NCBI GenBank assembly: GCA_023436395.1
Contig: JAEZJJ010000005.1
Location: 1-63,635, forward strand
DNA from: Bacillota bacterium
GTDB lineage: Bacteria > Bacillota > Clostridia > Lachnospirales > Cellulosilyticaceae
DNA length: 63,635 nucleotides
Direction of reading: 5' to 3'
The notes beneath the pieces were generated by a model. That model was not told the origin of the DNA, did no database searches, and worked only from the letters and a program-made list of their open reading frames with translations. This document shows, piece after piece, positions 16,531 through 27,100 of the stretch. Each line of letters starts with the position of its first letter. The stretch's first letter is position 1. The translations under genes and the position numbers were made by a program.

Positions 16531-18366
16531 ATGTTTATTATAGAAGATGAACTTAAAAGACTGCCTGAAAAACCAGGCGTTTATTTAATGAAAAATGAAA
16601 TGGGCCAAATCATATATGTAGGTAAAGCCATTAATCTTAAAAACAGGGTGAGACAATATTTTCAAAGTTCAAAAAATCATTCCATTAAAGTAAAGAAAAT
16701 GGTGCAACATATAGAGAGCTTTGAGTATATTGTTACTCGTACAGAAGTAGAAGCTCTTGTATTAGAATGTAATTTAATTAAGAAATATAATCCTAAATAT
16801 AATATTCAATTAAAAGATGATAAACAGTATCCTTATATAAAAATAAATATTCAAGATTCTTTTCCACGTATGAGGGTAGTAAGGCAAATGAAAAAAGATG
16901 GTGCAAAATACTTTGGACCATATACTGATGCAACAGCCATGTGGGAGGTTGTAGAATTAATCAAGAATATATGGCCAATGCGTACATGTACACGAAATTT
17001 GCCAAAGGATATAGGCAAAGAAAGACCTTGCTTAAATTATCATATAGGGAAATGTAAAGCGCCTTGCTATGGATATATATCCCAAGAAAGTTATAATAAA
17101 ATGATTGAAGAGGTGATCGATTTCTTAAATGGTAAATACAAGGAAGTTATTACAAAACTTCAAGCAGACATGTTAAAGGCTTCTGAAAATTTACAATTTG
17201 AAAAGGCAGCTCAGATTAGAGATCAAATACATGCAGTTGCTAAATTAGAGCAAAAACAAAGTGCAACAGCTAGTAGTATGCTAGATCAAGATGTTATTGC
17301 CTTTGCTAAAAGTCCTCAAGATACTCTGATTCAAATTTATTTTGTAAGACAAGGGAAAATGGTGGGAAGAGAACATTTTTACTTGAGAGATACAGAGGAT
17401 GAGAGTATTGAGGATGTTTTCCGTGATTTTATTGTACAATTTTATGCCAATGCAACTTTTATTCCTAAAGAAGTAATTATAGAAAGAACACCTAGTGAGA
17501 GAGAAGTTTTAGAAAACTACTTAGCTGAGAAGAAAGGAGCAAAGGTTCAATTAATTACGCCTATCAAGGGAACGAAGCATGGATTAATGGAACTTGCTAG
17601 TAAAAATGCTGAGCTGACGTTAGGGCAATTTGGAGAACAAATGAGAAGGGAACAAGAACGTACAGAGGGAGCACTAGAAGAACTAAGACAAGCTCTTGGT
17701 TTAGAAAAGGCACCTTATCGCATGGAAGCCTATGATATTTCTAATACACAAGGAGTACAATCGGTAGGAGGAATGGTAGTTTTTGAAGGGGGAAAGCCAA
17801 AGAAGAGCGACTATCGTAAGTTTAAAATTAAAAGTATCCAAGGTCCAAATGATTATGGGAGTTTAGAGGAAGTTTTAGATCGCCGTTTTAATAGGTTGAA
17901 GACGGAACAGGAGGAAAATAGTTTTAGTAAAGTTCCTAATTTACTGATGATGGATGGTGGGAAAGGACAAGTTAGTGTGGCTGAAAAAATGCTTGCTAAG
18001 TATAGTTTAGTCATTCCTGTATGTGGGATGGTTAAAGATGATAGACATCGTACAAGAGGGCTATTATATCAAGGGGAGGAAATATTATTACCGACCAATG
18101 GTGAAGCATTTAAGCTGATTACTAGATTACAAGATGAAGTCCATCGCTTCTCTATAGAATATCATAAGAGTCTTCGTAGTAAAGCACAAGTACAATCCCT
18201 ACTAGATGAAATTAAAGGTGTCGGTAAAGAAAGAAAGAAAATTATTTTGCAGCATTTTAAAAGTATTGAGCATTTAAGGCGTGCTACTCTTAGTGAGATT
18301 GAACAAGTACCTGGTATACCTAAAGATATTGCAAGCAATATATATAATTATTTTCATAGGAATTAG
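16531..18366 (+). CDS. uvrC: UvrABC excinuclease subunit C
   Basis: A 611-residue nuclease making both incisions in nucleotide excision repair. An N-terminal GIY-YIG domain (about 10-95, with KPGVYLMK and YVGKAINLKNR) is followed by a UVR domain (NLQFEKAAQIRD) that binds UvrB. Next come an RNase H-like endonuclease domain (YDISNTQG, MMDGGKGQ) and C-terminal helix-hairpin-helix repeats (IKGVGKERKK, VPGIPKDIA). The frame opens at 16492, but a GAAAGGAGG site at 16517-16525 selects the ATG at 16531. I see no LexA box here, unlike uvrA and uvrB. Confidence 0.97.
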   Translation: MFIIEDELKRLPEKPGVYLMKNEMGQIIYVGKAINLKNRVRQYFQSSKNHSIKVKKMVQHIESFEYIVTRTEVEALVLECNLIKKYNPKYNIQLKDDKQYPYIKINIQDSFPRMRVVRQMKKDGAKYFGPYTDATAMWEVVELIKNIWPMRTCTRNLPKDIGKERPCLNYHIGKCKAPCYGYISQESYNKMIEEVIDFLNGKYKEVITKLQADMLKASENLQFEKAAQIRDQIHAVAKLEQKQSATASSMLDQDVIAFAKSPQDTLIQIYFVRQGKMVGREHFYLRDTEDESIEDVFRDFIVQFYANATFIPKEVIIERTPSEREVLENYLAEKKGAKVQLITPIKGTKHGLMELASKNAELTLGQFGEQMRREQERTEGALEELRQALGLEKAPYRMEAYDISNTQGVQSVGGMVVFEGGKPKKSDYRKFKIKSIQGPNDYGSLEEVLDRRFNRLKTEQEENSFSKVPNLLMMDGGKGQVSVAEKMLAKYSLVIPVCGMVKDDRHRTRGLLYQGEEILLPTNGEAFKLITRLQDEVHRFSIEYHKSLRSKAQVQSLLDEIKGVGKERKKIILQHFKSIEHLRRATLSEIEQVPGIPKDIASNIYNYFHRN

Positions 18367-18441
18367 GCAATAAAGCTTATAGGAAAAAAAAGGAGAAAAT
18401 GTTATACTAGAAAGGCTAATGTGTATCAAGGAGGAGAAAGC

Positions 18442-19377
18442 ATGTATTTTGTAACAGTAGCACAACTCAAGGAACAACTTAGGTTAGAAAATCTGACACC
18501 ACAAGTAGACTACAAAGAACGTAGAATCACTCAATGTGATGTTAATAGACCTGCCTTACAACTTGCAGGTTTCTTTGATTATTTTGATTCAACACGTTTA
18601 CAAATCATAGGTAAAGTAGAATATACTTATCTTGAGAAAATCGAAGAAGTAGAGCGTAATAAGAGAATTAAACGCTTGCTAGACTATAAAGATATTCCTT
18701 GTATCGTTATTTGTCGTGAAGAGATTGAACCATTCCCATACCTAATTCAGTGTGCCGTAGATAATGGTATTCCTATTTTTAAAACAGATTTGCCAACTAG
18801 TACCTTTCTTGCAGAAGCAAATCGATGGCTTCATGTGGAATTAGCTCCGCGTTTGTCTATGCATGGTGTATTGGTGGATATTTACGGTGAAGGTGTGTTG
18901 ATTACAGGTGAGAGTGGTATAGGAAAAAGTGAAACAGCATTAGAGTTAATTAGGCGTGGACATCGTTTAGTAGCAGATGATGCAGTAGAAATTAAGAAGG
19001 TATCTGCTAGTACTTTATTAGGTTCTGCACCAGAAGTTATTAGGCACTTTATTGAGGTAAGAGGAATTGGTATTGTAGACATTAAACAAATTTTTGGGGT
19101 GGGTTCTGTTAAAGAAATGAAAAATATTGATTTAATTGTACGCCTCGAAGCATGGGATCAAAATAAACAGTATGATCGCCTAGGATTAACTAATGAATAC
19201 TCAGATATTATGGGCATTAAAGTAGTTACCAATGCTATACCTATTCGTCCAGGTAGAAACGTAGCCATTATTTGTGAAACCGCTGCCATTAATTTTAGAC
19301 AAAAGAAAATGGGATATAATGCAGCAGAAGCACTTAATGATCGTGTCATGAATAACTTACAAAAGGGACAGTTTTAG
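18442..19377 (+). CDS. hprK: HPr kinase/phosphorylase
   Basis: A 311-residue bifunctional enzyme that phosphorylates and dephosphorylates Ser46 of HPr, coupling sugar-PTS state to carbon catabolite control. The Walker A motif GESGIGKS is at residues 156-163, and the HPrK signature IKQIFGVGSVK with IDLIVRLEAWD follows. An AAGGAGGAG site selects the ATG at 18442 rather than the GTG at 18421. It sits between uvrC and a glucokinase gene with only 28 bases to the latter, so co-transcription of two sugar-related genes is likely. HPr itself is not in the window. Confidence 0.97.
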   Translation: MYFVTVAQLKEQLRLENLTPQVDYKERRITQCDVNRPALQLAGFFDYFDSTRLQIIGKVEYTYLEKIEEVERNKRIKRLLDYKDIPCIVICREEIEPFPYLIQCAVDNGIPIFKTDLPTSTFLAEANRWLHVELAPRLSMHGVLVDIYGEGVLITGESGIGKSETALELIRRGHRLVADDAVEIKKVSASTLLGSAPEVIRHFIEVRGIGIVDIKQIFGVGSVKEMKNIDLIVRLEAWDQNKQYDRLGLTNEYSDIMGIKVVTNAIPIRPGRNVAIICETAAINFRQKKMGYNAAEALNDRVMNNLQKGQF

Positions 19378-19405
19378 AACTAGAGATAATAAAGGAGGAT
19401 ATAAC

Positions 19406-20365
19406 ATGTATTATTTAGGAGTGGATTTAGGTGGTACAACGATTAAGGTGGGGTTAGTAGATGAAAACTATCACATTTTGCATAGTATTAGTGGACCTAC
19501 AGGTAGAGAAAGAAGTGCAGAAGAAGTTTTAAAAGATATGGCCATGCTTTGTCTAGAAGTACTAAAAAGACAAGGAATTATGGAAAAGGATATTCATTCT
19601 ATTGGAATTGGTAGTCCTGGAATTGCTTCACCAGAAGAGGGTGTTATTTTAAGTTCTAGCAATCTTAATTTTAAAAATGTAAATGTAAAAAAAGAAATTC
19701 AAAAATATATTCAAACAGAAGTCTATGTGGAAAACGATGCAAATGCTGCTGCTCTTGGAGAAGTACTTGCTGGTGCTGCAAAAGGGGAAGATAATGTTGT
19801 TGTAGTCACATTAGGCACTGGTGTAGGTGGTGGTTTAGTTTCAGAGGGGAAAATTAATAGAGGTAGCTTTTTTGGCGCTGGAGAAATAGGGCATCAAGTC
19901 ATTCGTTATGGAGATGGAGAACTTTGTGGATGTGGCAGAAAGGGATGTTGGGAACAATATGCTTCTGCTACAGCACTTATTCGTCAGGCCAAAGTAGTAG
20001 CTGAGGCTCATCCACAAAGTCAAATGGTTCGTTTGGCAAAACAGGGACTTATTGAGAATATCAATGCAAAGATTGTATTTGATGCAGCGCAGGCAGGAGA
20101 TAGTGTGGCAAAAGAAGTACTGGAAACATATTTTAAATACATAGCATGTGGTGTGACAAATATTATTAATATTTTAGAACCAAGTATGATTGTTCTAGGT
20201 GGTGGTATGAGTGCACAAAAAGAATATCTTACAACACCTGTTACAAAATACGTTCAAGAAGAAATGTATGGTGGTTTAAATTTAAAAACTAAAATCACAG
20301 CTGCTACATTAGGGAATGATGCAGGGATTATTGGAGCAGCGTTCCTTGGGACAACCTTAAAGTAA
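19406..20365 (+). CDS. glcK: ROK family glucokinase
   Basis: A 319-residue ROK kinase, most likely phosphorylating glucose with ATP for glycolysis. The phosphate-binding DLGGTTIK motif is at the N-terminus, ENDANAAALGE and TLGTGVGGG follow, and the ROK zinc site GH plus CGCGRKGCWEQ is complete. The start has an AAAGGAGGAT site. It follows hprK by 28 bases and ends at a terminator. In many clostridia this pair leads into murB-rapZ-yvcK-whiA; that continuation is absent here. Confidence 0.9.
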   Translation: MYYLGVDLGGTTIKVGLVDENYHILHSISGPTGRERSAEEVLKDMAMLCLEVLKRQGIMEKDIHSIGIGSPGIASPEEGVILSSSNLNFKNVNVKKEIQKYIQTEVYVENDANAAALGEVLAGAAKGEDNVVVVTLGTGVGGGLVSEGKINRGSFFGAGEIGHQVIRYGDGELCGCGRKGCWEQYASATALIRQAKVVAEAHPQSQMVRLAKQGLIENINAKIVFDAAQAGDSVAKEVLETYFKYIACGVTNIINILEPSMIVLGGGMSAQKEYLTTPVTKYVQEEMYGGLNLKTKITAATLGNDAGIIGAAFLGTTLK

Positions 20366-20391
20366 CTTTTGAGGTGAATTAGTTAGTAAAT

Positions 20392-20442
20392 AAAAGACAT
20401 TTAGAACAAATGACAAAGAAGCAGGTTCTAAATGTCTTTTTG
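20392..20442 (+). terminator. Terminator after glcK
   Basis: A perfect 16-bp stem (20392-20407 with 20425-20440) with a U-rich tail. Confidence 0.9.
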
Positions 20443-20555
20443 TGTTCTTTGAAGGAGCATGCAAATAAACGAGAGATAAATAAAAAAGAGGGTGTGCAAA
20501 GTGTGTAATATAATGGTATAATAGCACCATTATGAATGACTGGAGGCAAAAATCA

Positions 20556-21086
20556 GTGGAAAGACAACAAGAACATTATTTGTCATTAGATGTAAAATTT
20601 AAATTTAAAGATGTTTTACGTTACAATGCATCTGTGGCTAAAAAAAATATAGTTAATGATATTGTAGTGGGAATAGGAATAGCAGTACTACTTTTCTTTT
20701 TCTATAAGATGTTTACAACAACTGAGCGATTAGATATTTATATTTCAAAAAATATTACATTGTTATTAATCCCTATACTAATATTTGTACTTGTTCCTTG
20801 GCGTGTATGGCAAATTACTGCTTCTCAGATGCAACTACCAGCTTTTGCATATGGTGTTAAATATGTATTCTCTAAAGAACATATTTTATTAGATATTGGA
20901 GAAGCTTCTGAAGAGATGCCATGGGACTTATTTGTGAGTATTGTAGAGACAAAACATGATTTTAGATTTTACGTGAATCAAGTAAGTGCTCAAATTATAC
21001 CTAAACATAATCTTAATAATGAGCAACTAATAGTATTAAGAGAGATGATAAAATCTACTAAGCCAGAGGATTGTCGTTTAAAATAA
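20556..21086 (+). CDS. YcxB-like membrane protein
   Basis: A 176-residue protein with two membrane helices (about residues 37-56 and 66-83) and a C-terminal cytosolic domain (about 90-170) that resembles the YcxB-like C-terminal domain. The frame is open from an ATG at 20532, but that ATG lies only about ten bases after a TATAAT at 20517-20522. A TGGAGG site at 20541-20546 fits the GTG at 20556, which I chose. Only 16 bases separate it from the next gene, so the two probably form an operon. Function unknown. Confidence 0.75.
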   Translation: MERQQEHYLSLDVKFKFKDVLRYNASVAKKNIVNDIVVGIGIAVLLFFFYKMFTTTERLDIYISKNITLLLIPILIFVLVPWRVWQITASQMQLPAFAYGVKYVFSKEHILLDIGEASEEMPWDLFVSIVETKHDFRFYVNQVSAQIIPKHNLNNEQLIVLREMIKSTKPEDCRLK

Positions 21087-21102
21087 ATGAAAGTGGGCAG
21101 AT

Positions 21103-22077
21103 ATGAAGCGATTATTTCATTTATCAACTACGGCTAAGCAATTGGCCTTGTTTGATAGAGATTGGGAACAGATAAAAAAATTTATAGAGAAACAAGGTAT
21201 GGATGGGATTGAAATTGGATTAACCTTAGATTACCCGCTGGAACAAATTCCAAAGGAAATCGTAGAAGGCGTTCACTTAAGTTTTTATCCTATGTGGTTA
21301 GATTTTTGGAGACAAGATGAGAAAAAATTAAATACATTATTTGAAAACGAAGAGGCTATCAAGAGTTATTATGGTGGATTAGAACCCTCTGTAATGATTG
21401 CTAATTACAAGATACAGTACCAAAGAGCTAAGGCATTAGGGGCTAAGTATATGGTATTTCATGTAAGTCATGTTTTACCAGAGGATTCATTTACTTGGCA
21501 ATTTAAGTATACAGACCGAGAGATTATGGAAGCTACTTTAGAGGTTGTCAATGCCGCCTTTGACGAGCAAGAAGAGGGGCCAATGTTGTTATTTGAAAAT
21601 TTATGGTGGCCAGGACTTACTTACTTAGATGCAGAGCTTACAAAGTGGTTTATTGAGCAAGTTCGATATAAAAATAAGGGATATTTGGTAGATATCTCAC
21701 ATCTTACATTAACAAATCCTAGAATTGGCAATGAAAATCAAGTTTATGAGTATATCAAGAAGGTGTATGAGAATTTAGGAGATACTGTAAAGTGGATTAA
21801 AGCAGTTCATTTGAATAAGACACTTCCTAAGTTTTATATGGGGCGTGACCATAGTTACTTACTAGAGCAGTATCAAAAAGCACGAGATAAGAAGCAACAA
21901 ATGATGCTTTTAAAGAAACATATAAAGGCAATGGATGGGCATGAACCTTTTGATCACCCTGTAGCAAAAGATATTATTAAATTATTAAATCCAACTTACT
22001 GTGTTTATGAAACAGCACCTAGCTCTCGCTATGAACTTGCATATTTCATTAAATGTCAAAATGAGGCATTGAAGTAG
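21103..22077 (+). CDS. TIM-barrel protein (xylose isomerase/AP endonuclease 2-like)
   Basis: A 324-residue protein with the pattern of sugar-phosphate isomerase/epimerase TIM barrels: DGIEIGLTLDYP, GVHLSFYPMW, GAKYMVFHVSHV, LLFENLWW, GYLVDISHLTLT and IKAVHLNK. Conserved His, Asp and Glu residues in these strands would bind a divalent metal. The substrate cannot be told from the sequence. It is the second gene of an apparent operon with the YcxB-like protein and ends in a terminator at 22111. Confidence 0.75.
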   Translation: MKRLFHLSTTAKQLALFDRDWEQIKKFIEKQGMDGIEIGLTLDYPLEQIPKEIVEGVHLSFYPMWLDFWRQDEKKLNTLFENEEAIKSYYGGLEPSVMIANYKIQYQRAKALGAKYMVFHVSHVLPEDSFTWQFKYTDREIMEATLEVVNAAFDEQEEGPMLLFENLWWPGLTYLDAELTKWFIEQVRYKNKGYLVDISHLTLTNPRIGNENQVYEYIKKVYENLGDTVKWIKAVHLNKTLPKFYMGRDHSYLLEQYQKARDKKQQMMLLKKHIKAMDGHEPFDHPVAKDIIKLLNPTYCVYETAPSSRYELAYFIKCQNEALK

Positions 22078-22110
22078 GCATTAAATAAAAATGATAGAAT
22101 AAATGAGATA

Positions 22111-22155
22111 ACGCCTTTATAATGAGCGGATAAGTTCATTTAAAGGCGTATTTTA
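22111..22155 (+). terminator. Terminator after the TIM-barrel gene
   Basis: A 9-bp stem (22111-22119 with 22141-22149) followed by ATTTTA. The 21-nt loop is rather long. Confidence 0.7.
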
Positions 22156-22194
22156 GTGGAATTGACAAGTTGTTTTATCAAAAGCATTGAGAAC

Positions 22195-22223
22195 TTGACA
22201 AAAAGCCAAAACTTTTTTATAAT
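22195..22223 (+). promoter_or_regulatory. Promoter of the NlpC/P60 hydrolase gene
   Basis: Consensus TTGACA at 22195-22200, a 17-bp spacer and TATAAT at 22218-22223, leaving a leader of about 80 bases. Confidence 0.85.
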
Positions 22224-22309
22224 ACTTTTGTAACAATTACTTAATAAATACAAAAAATGATAGAAATAATATAGATAGAGTCATATAAAAGTTATTGGGA
22301 GGATTAAGC

Positions 22310-23347
22310 ATGAGATTAAATAAATTATTATTAAGTACGGTAGTAGGTGCTATGGCAGTATTAGTACCTAGTTTAGCTTATGGACAAGCATACGGTACAG
22401 TGGCTACTCAAACACTTAATGTAAGAGCAGGTGCTAAACTCGAAGCAAGTATTGTGAAACAAGTAGGCCTTGGTGATCCAGTAGAGATTATATCAGAAGA
22501 GGGCGACTGGTTAAAACTGATTTTAGAAGATGATTCAAGAGCTTATGTTAAAGCTGAATATATTAATGTACATAGAGTACTAGCAGTAGTTAATGTAAAT
22601 GATGGTTTAAATGTAAGGGATTATCCTTCTACAGCAAATGGAAATGTAATTGGAAGATTTTCAAGTGGCGATGAAATCTCAGTGCATTATAGAGTAGGAG
22701 ATTGGTATAAAGTAAGTCAAGAAGGCTTTGAAGGTTATGTAAGTAGGGATTATGTTAAAAATAGTGCTGATGTAGACTTTTTAAGTTATTTACCAACTAA
22801 GAGTTTAACAGATATTGAACGTATGACAGTAACACAAGAAGAAGCACAAGCAGTAATGGTTGAGGCAGATGACTCAGGTTCAAATAATGATAATTCATAT
22901 AACAATGGAAGTTCATCAAATAGTAATGGAGATTCAAGCAATTCATCAAATAACCAAAGTTCTACAAGTTCAGGATCTGCTTCAGGAAGTGCTGTTGTAG
23001 CCTATGCAAAACAATTCTTAGGTAATCCTTATGTATATGGTGGAAATAGTTTAACGAATGGAGTAGATTGTTCAGGATTTACTTCACAAGTTATGAGAAG
23101 ATTTGGTGTTAGTTTAAATAGAAGTTCAAGTGCTCAATATGCCAATAATGGTTATTATGTAGATAGTAGTGAATTAAGACAGGGCGATTTATTATTCTAC
23201 GGATATAGTGGACATGTATCCCACGTTGCAATATATATTGGTGGTGGACAGGTCATTCATGCAAACGATGAAAGAACAGGAATATGCATTAGTAATGCCT
23301 TCCCTAGCAGTGGAAAACCATATATTGGTGCAAAACGTGTTTTATAA
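22310..23347 (+). CDS. Secreted SH3b-SH3b-NlpC/P60 peptidoglycan hydrolase
   Basis: A 345-residue exported wall hydrolase that probably cuts gamma-D-glutamyl-diaminopimelate or similar stem-peptide bonds. A signal peptide (about 1-26, ending SLAYG) is followed by two bacterial SH3 domains (about 27-88 and 89-150). A Ser/Asn-rich linker (about 185-222) leads to an NlpC/P60 domain with catalytic C254 (in DCSGF), H305 (in SHVAIYI) and H317. A GGGAGG site picks the ATG at 22310, not the TTG at 22295. It stands alone behind a consensus promoter. Confidence 0.93.
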   Translation: MRLNKLLLSTVVGAMAVLVPSLAYGQAYGTVATQTLNVRAGAKLEASIVKQVGLGDPVEIISEEGDWLKLILEDDSRAYVKAEYINVHRVLAVVNVNDGLNVRDYPSTANGNVIGRFSSGDEISVHYRVGDWYKVSQEGFEGYVSRDYVKNSADVDFLSYLPTKSLTDIERMTVTQEEAQAVMVEADDSGSNNDNSYNNGSSSNSNGDSSNSSNNQSSTSSGSASGSAVVAYAKQFLGNPYVYGGNSLTNGVDCSGFTSQVMRRFGVSLNRSSSAQYANNGYYVDSSELRQGDLLFYGYSGHVSHVAIYIGGGQVIHANDERTGICISNAFPSSGKPYIGAKRVL

Positions 23348-23389
23348 GAGATAAAAATATTAAATGTAAAAATTTAAGTTGATTTAGAT

Positions 23390-23423
23390 AAAATAGGTGT
23401 AAGCGTTGGCTTACACCTATTTT
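23390..23423 (+). terminator. Terminator after the NlpC/P60 gene
   Basis: A 15-bp stem (23390-23404 with 23409-23423) with a GTTG loop and a TTTT end. Confidence 0.9.
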
Positions 23424-23603
23424 CGTGGAAAAAATGATGAGTCTATAATAGAGGCAAGTACTTAATAAATGGATATATTAAATAAAAAGAAACTATTTGA
23501 TTGTCTCAACATACTATGATATATACGGCAGTTATTGAGCAAATGAGCTGTACCATAATAGGTATGAGTAAGTTTATACAGGATAGAATGAGGAGGTGAG
23601 CCC

Positions 23604-23960
23604 ATGATGATAGAAATATCAGCTAATTGGTACACGAGGTTAAACTTAGCAAGGCAGTTAAAAGAAAGTGGTAATAAGGAACAGGCTTATCTATTATTGA
23701 GGTCTGTATCCGAGGAAGAAGATGCCTTTTATTTTGATAAATATAGATATGGTACCTATGAGGATTTTATAGTGGAAAAAACAAAATTTTTAATTGAGCT
23801 TGCCCTATTAGAATTGGAGGTTATTGGAAGTGCTGAAGGAAGTATGATGTATTTAGATGATGCACTTGATTTATTAGATGGGATGGAAAGTGTCTATCCT
23901 TATATAAGAATAGATGAGATAGAAACACTTAGAAAAACATTATGGGCATTGGATACCTAG
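23604..23960 (+). CDS. Small helical protein of unknown function
   Basis: A 118-residue acidic protein with no family I recognise. The helix-turn-helix spacing (ARQLKESGNKEQAYLLLRSV, later a second LALLELEV and LDDALDLLDGM pair) suggests two or three tetratricopeptide-like repeats. There are no membrane segments or cysteines. A GAGGAGGTG site directly precedes the ATG. It lies between two terminators, so it is monocistronic. It is followed by addBA but separated from it by a hairpin. Confidence 0.7.
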   Translation: MMIEISANWYTRLNLARQLKESGNKEQAYLLLRSVSEEEDAFYFDKYRYGTYEDFIVEKTKFLIELALLELEVIGSAEGSMMYLDDALDLLDGMESVYPYIRIDEIETLRKTLWALDT

Positions 23961-23969
23961 AAAAAGAAT

Positions 23970-24013
23970 AAAGGCATAATAGTCACCTTAGAGCGTGCTA
24001 TTATGCCTTATTT
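23970..24013 (+). terminator. Terminator upstream of addB
   Basis: A 12-bp stem (23971-23982 with 23998-24009) with a 15-nt loop and a TTATTTG tail. Confidence 0.8.
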
Positions 24014-24103
24014 GTTATTGTGGCGATATTAGGCAACTTTTTTGGGTAAAATTATGATAAAATAATCAGGATAGAGATGAGTGATTAAAAGAAGAGGTGA
24101 CAA

Positions 24104-27100
24104 ATGAAAAAAGTACAATTTATTGTAGGACGTTCGGGTTCAGGAAAGACTACTTATTGCTATAATGCCATAGAAGAAGCTTTAAAAGAAGAAAGTTTTG
24201 AACCACTTCTTTTATTAGTACCAGAGCAATTTAACTTGCAAACGCAAAGAGAATTAGCCAAGAGACTTTATCCAGGATTACTTCGTGCAGAAGTGATAAG
24301 TTTTAATACCCTAGCAAGAGAAGTTTTTAGGGAAGTGGGAAAAGCAGAAGTAACTGTTGTTGAAGATTTAGAACGTATGATTATTTTAAAACGTGTAATC
24401 GAGGCTCATAAAAAAGACATTATTTTTTATAAAAAGAATGTAAATAATACAGGCTTTATTGAAGCTATAAATCGTTTTATTACAGTATTGGAACAAGCAG
24501 GAGTAGGTGAAACTCAGTTAGAAGAGCTAGCACAAGGGAAGGAAACAACCCTTTTATTCCAGAGTAAACTTTCAGATTTACGTATGATCTATAATGCTTT
24601 TGAAAACTATTTAGGAAGTCAATTTGTAACCATTGAAAAGAACATGACACTTCTAGCAAGTAGCATTATAAAAAGTAAAAAGTTAGAACGAACATGGCTG
24701 TGGATTGATGGGTTTTATGGTTTTACTTATAATCAGCTACTTATTATTAAAGAACTGATGAAAAAGGTGAAAGGGCTTACTATCACCTTACCTATGGACC
24801 AGGCTTATACAAGAGGCGATAAAGTAAGAAGTAGTCATCCTTTTTATGAAAGCATTCAGATGTTACAAAAAATGATGGGACTTTGTGAAGAACTGAAATG
24901 TAGTTATAAAGTTGATTATATAAGTAGTGGAGAAGAGGGCAAAGATGATGCGCTTATATACCTAGAAAAAGAGTATCTAAAACCCTATGCTAACCTCTAT
25001 GAAAAAGAAAATACGGCAGTACATCTACAGACCTATGCTTCTAGAGCAGAAGAAGTAGAACGGATTGCCCAACAAATTGTGCATTTAATAAGAGAAGAAA
25101 ATTATCGTTATCATGATATAGCGATTATCGTAGGAGAGCTAGCAGATTATAAAACCTTATTAGAGGGTACTTTTAAAGAATATGAAATTCCTTATTTTCT
25201 TGATATGAAGCGAAATATTCACACCAATAGTTTAGTTGCTGCATTAGAAGCCGTTTTAGAAGTACTCACTTCTAATTATAGCTATAAAAGTATGATGAGG
25301 CTTTTAAGAACAGGGATATTACCGATTCCTATTGAGGATATTGACTTACTGGAGAATTATATACTAGCATATGGGATTAAAGGAAAGAAAAAGTGGAATC
25401 AACCTTGGAGATTTGATGAAAAAGATGAGCAAAGACAAGGGCATATTAATAGCATTAGGGAAAGGATATTAGATCCCATCCAAAAGTTAGAAGAAATGAT
25501 TGGACAGACTAAAAAAGCTGGAAAGAATAAGGTAATTAATCTTACAAAGGCACTGTATGGATTTTTAGAAGAGATAGGAGCCTATGGAAAGCTTAATGAA
25601 AGTATAGCAAAGCATAGAGCAGAAGGAAATCGTTTATTGGAAATAGAAAATTCTCAAATATGGGGAAAAATAATAGAGGTATTTGAACGTCTAGTAGATA
25701 TTTTAGGTGAGGAAGAGGTTGATCTTATCACCTACAGACGAGTTTTAGAGACAAGTTTTTCTTACATTAAAATGGGAGTCATTCCACCTGCTCAAGATCA
25801 AGTAATAATAGGTTCTGTGGATCGAACAAGATTACCACGTATAAAAGCTTGTTTTATCCTGGGAACCAATGAAGGAGTTATTCCAAAGGTGGATGAAACT
25901 ATATCTATTTTTTCGGATATGGATAAGGTAACATTAAGTAGAATGTGTAGAGATGATAAAGGTGTGAAAGGGAGATTAGGTGAACTGATTATTGAACACC
26001 CCTTATATGGGTCACAATTTAGTATTTATACCATGCTTACTCGGGCAACTGAGAAACTTTTTGTTAGTGCTGCACTAGCAGATGAAAATGGTAAGCCATT
26101 AAGAACTTCTCTTGTATATTATAAGCTGAAGAAATTATTTGGTGAGCAAAAAAGGAGTGTATCAGTTAACTTCTTAGATGAAGTACATCGTCCACTTCCG
26201 ACTTTTGGATATGTGGGAAATTTACTCAGAGAATATGTAGAAGGGCGTTTAGAAGATGAAAGTTGGAAAGATTTAATAAGTTGGTATATGACCGAGGAAG
26301 GATGGCAAGAACGTTTAAATGGTTTAATGTCCTATTTGTTTTATACTAATCAGCAGTATTATTTAAAAAAAGAAACAACTCAGTTACTCTATGGCAATAA
26401 GTTAGATACAAGTATTTCTAAATTAGAGAGCTTCCGTCAGTGTGCTTGTTGCTATTTTATGCGTTATGGGATCAAGGCAGAGGAACGTCGCCTCCTAAAG
26501 TTTGACAGGGCAAAGGTAGGAACACTTTTCCATTCAGCCTTAGAGCAATATCCAAAAGAACTTAGTTTAATGAATACCACATGGACTAAGGCTACAAAGG
26601 AAGAAATAGAAATAGGTGTGAAAAGGGCAACAGCTTATGCAGTGGAAAGTGTCAATGCATCTCAAAGAGAAACAGGACGGTTTCAATTTACTGCTGCTAA
26701 AGTAGAAAAGATGACAACTCGGGCAATCCATGCTTTAACAGTACATTTAAAGAATGGGGAGTTTGAACCTGTAGGTTATGAGGTTAACTTTGGAGAAGGT
26801 CAAGGGTTTCCTCCAATAGAAATTGCCATTGATGAAGAAAGGACTATTTTAGTAACAGGACAAATTGATCGTGTAGATATTTATTACAAGAATGAAAGAG
26901 AAAAATATGTTAAGATTCTAGATTATAAATCAGGGCAAAAGAACTTTAGTTTACTTGAAGTCTATTATGGGCTACAACTTCAACTATTACTTTATTTAGA
27001 TGCCTATCTTAAGAAACATCATAACTATGAAGCAGGTGGTGTATTTTACTTCCATATTAATAATCCTTATGTCAGTTATAAGGTAGGAATGGATGAGCTG

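Noticed and set aside
23390..23423. TGTAAGCGTTGGCT resembling a catabolite-response (cre) site
   Set aside because: It is the stem-loop of the terminator after the NlpC/P60 gene; the symmetry is explained by the hairpin.
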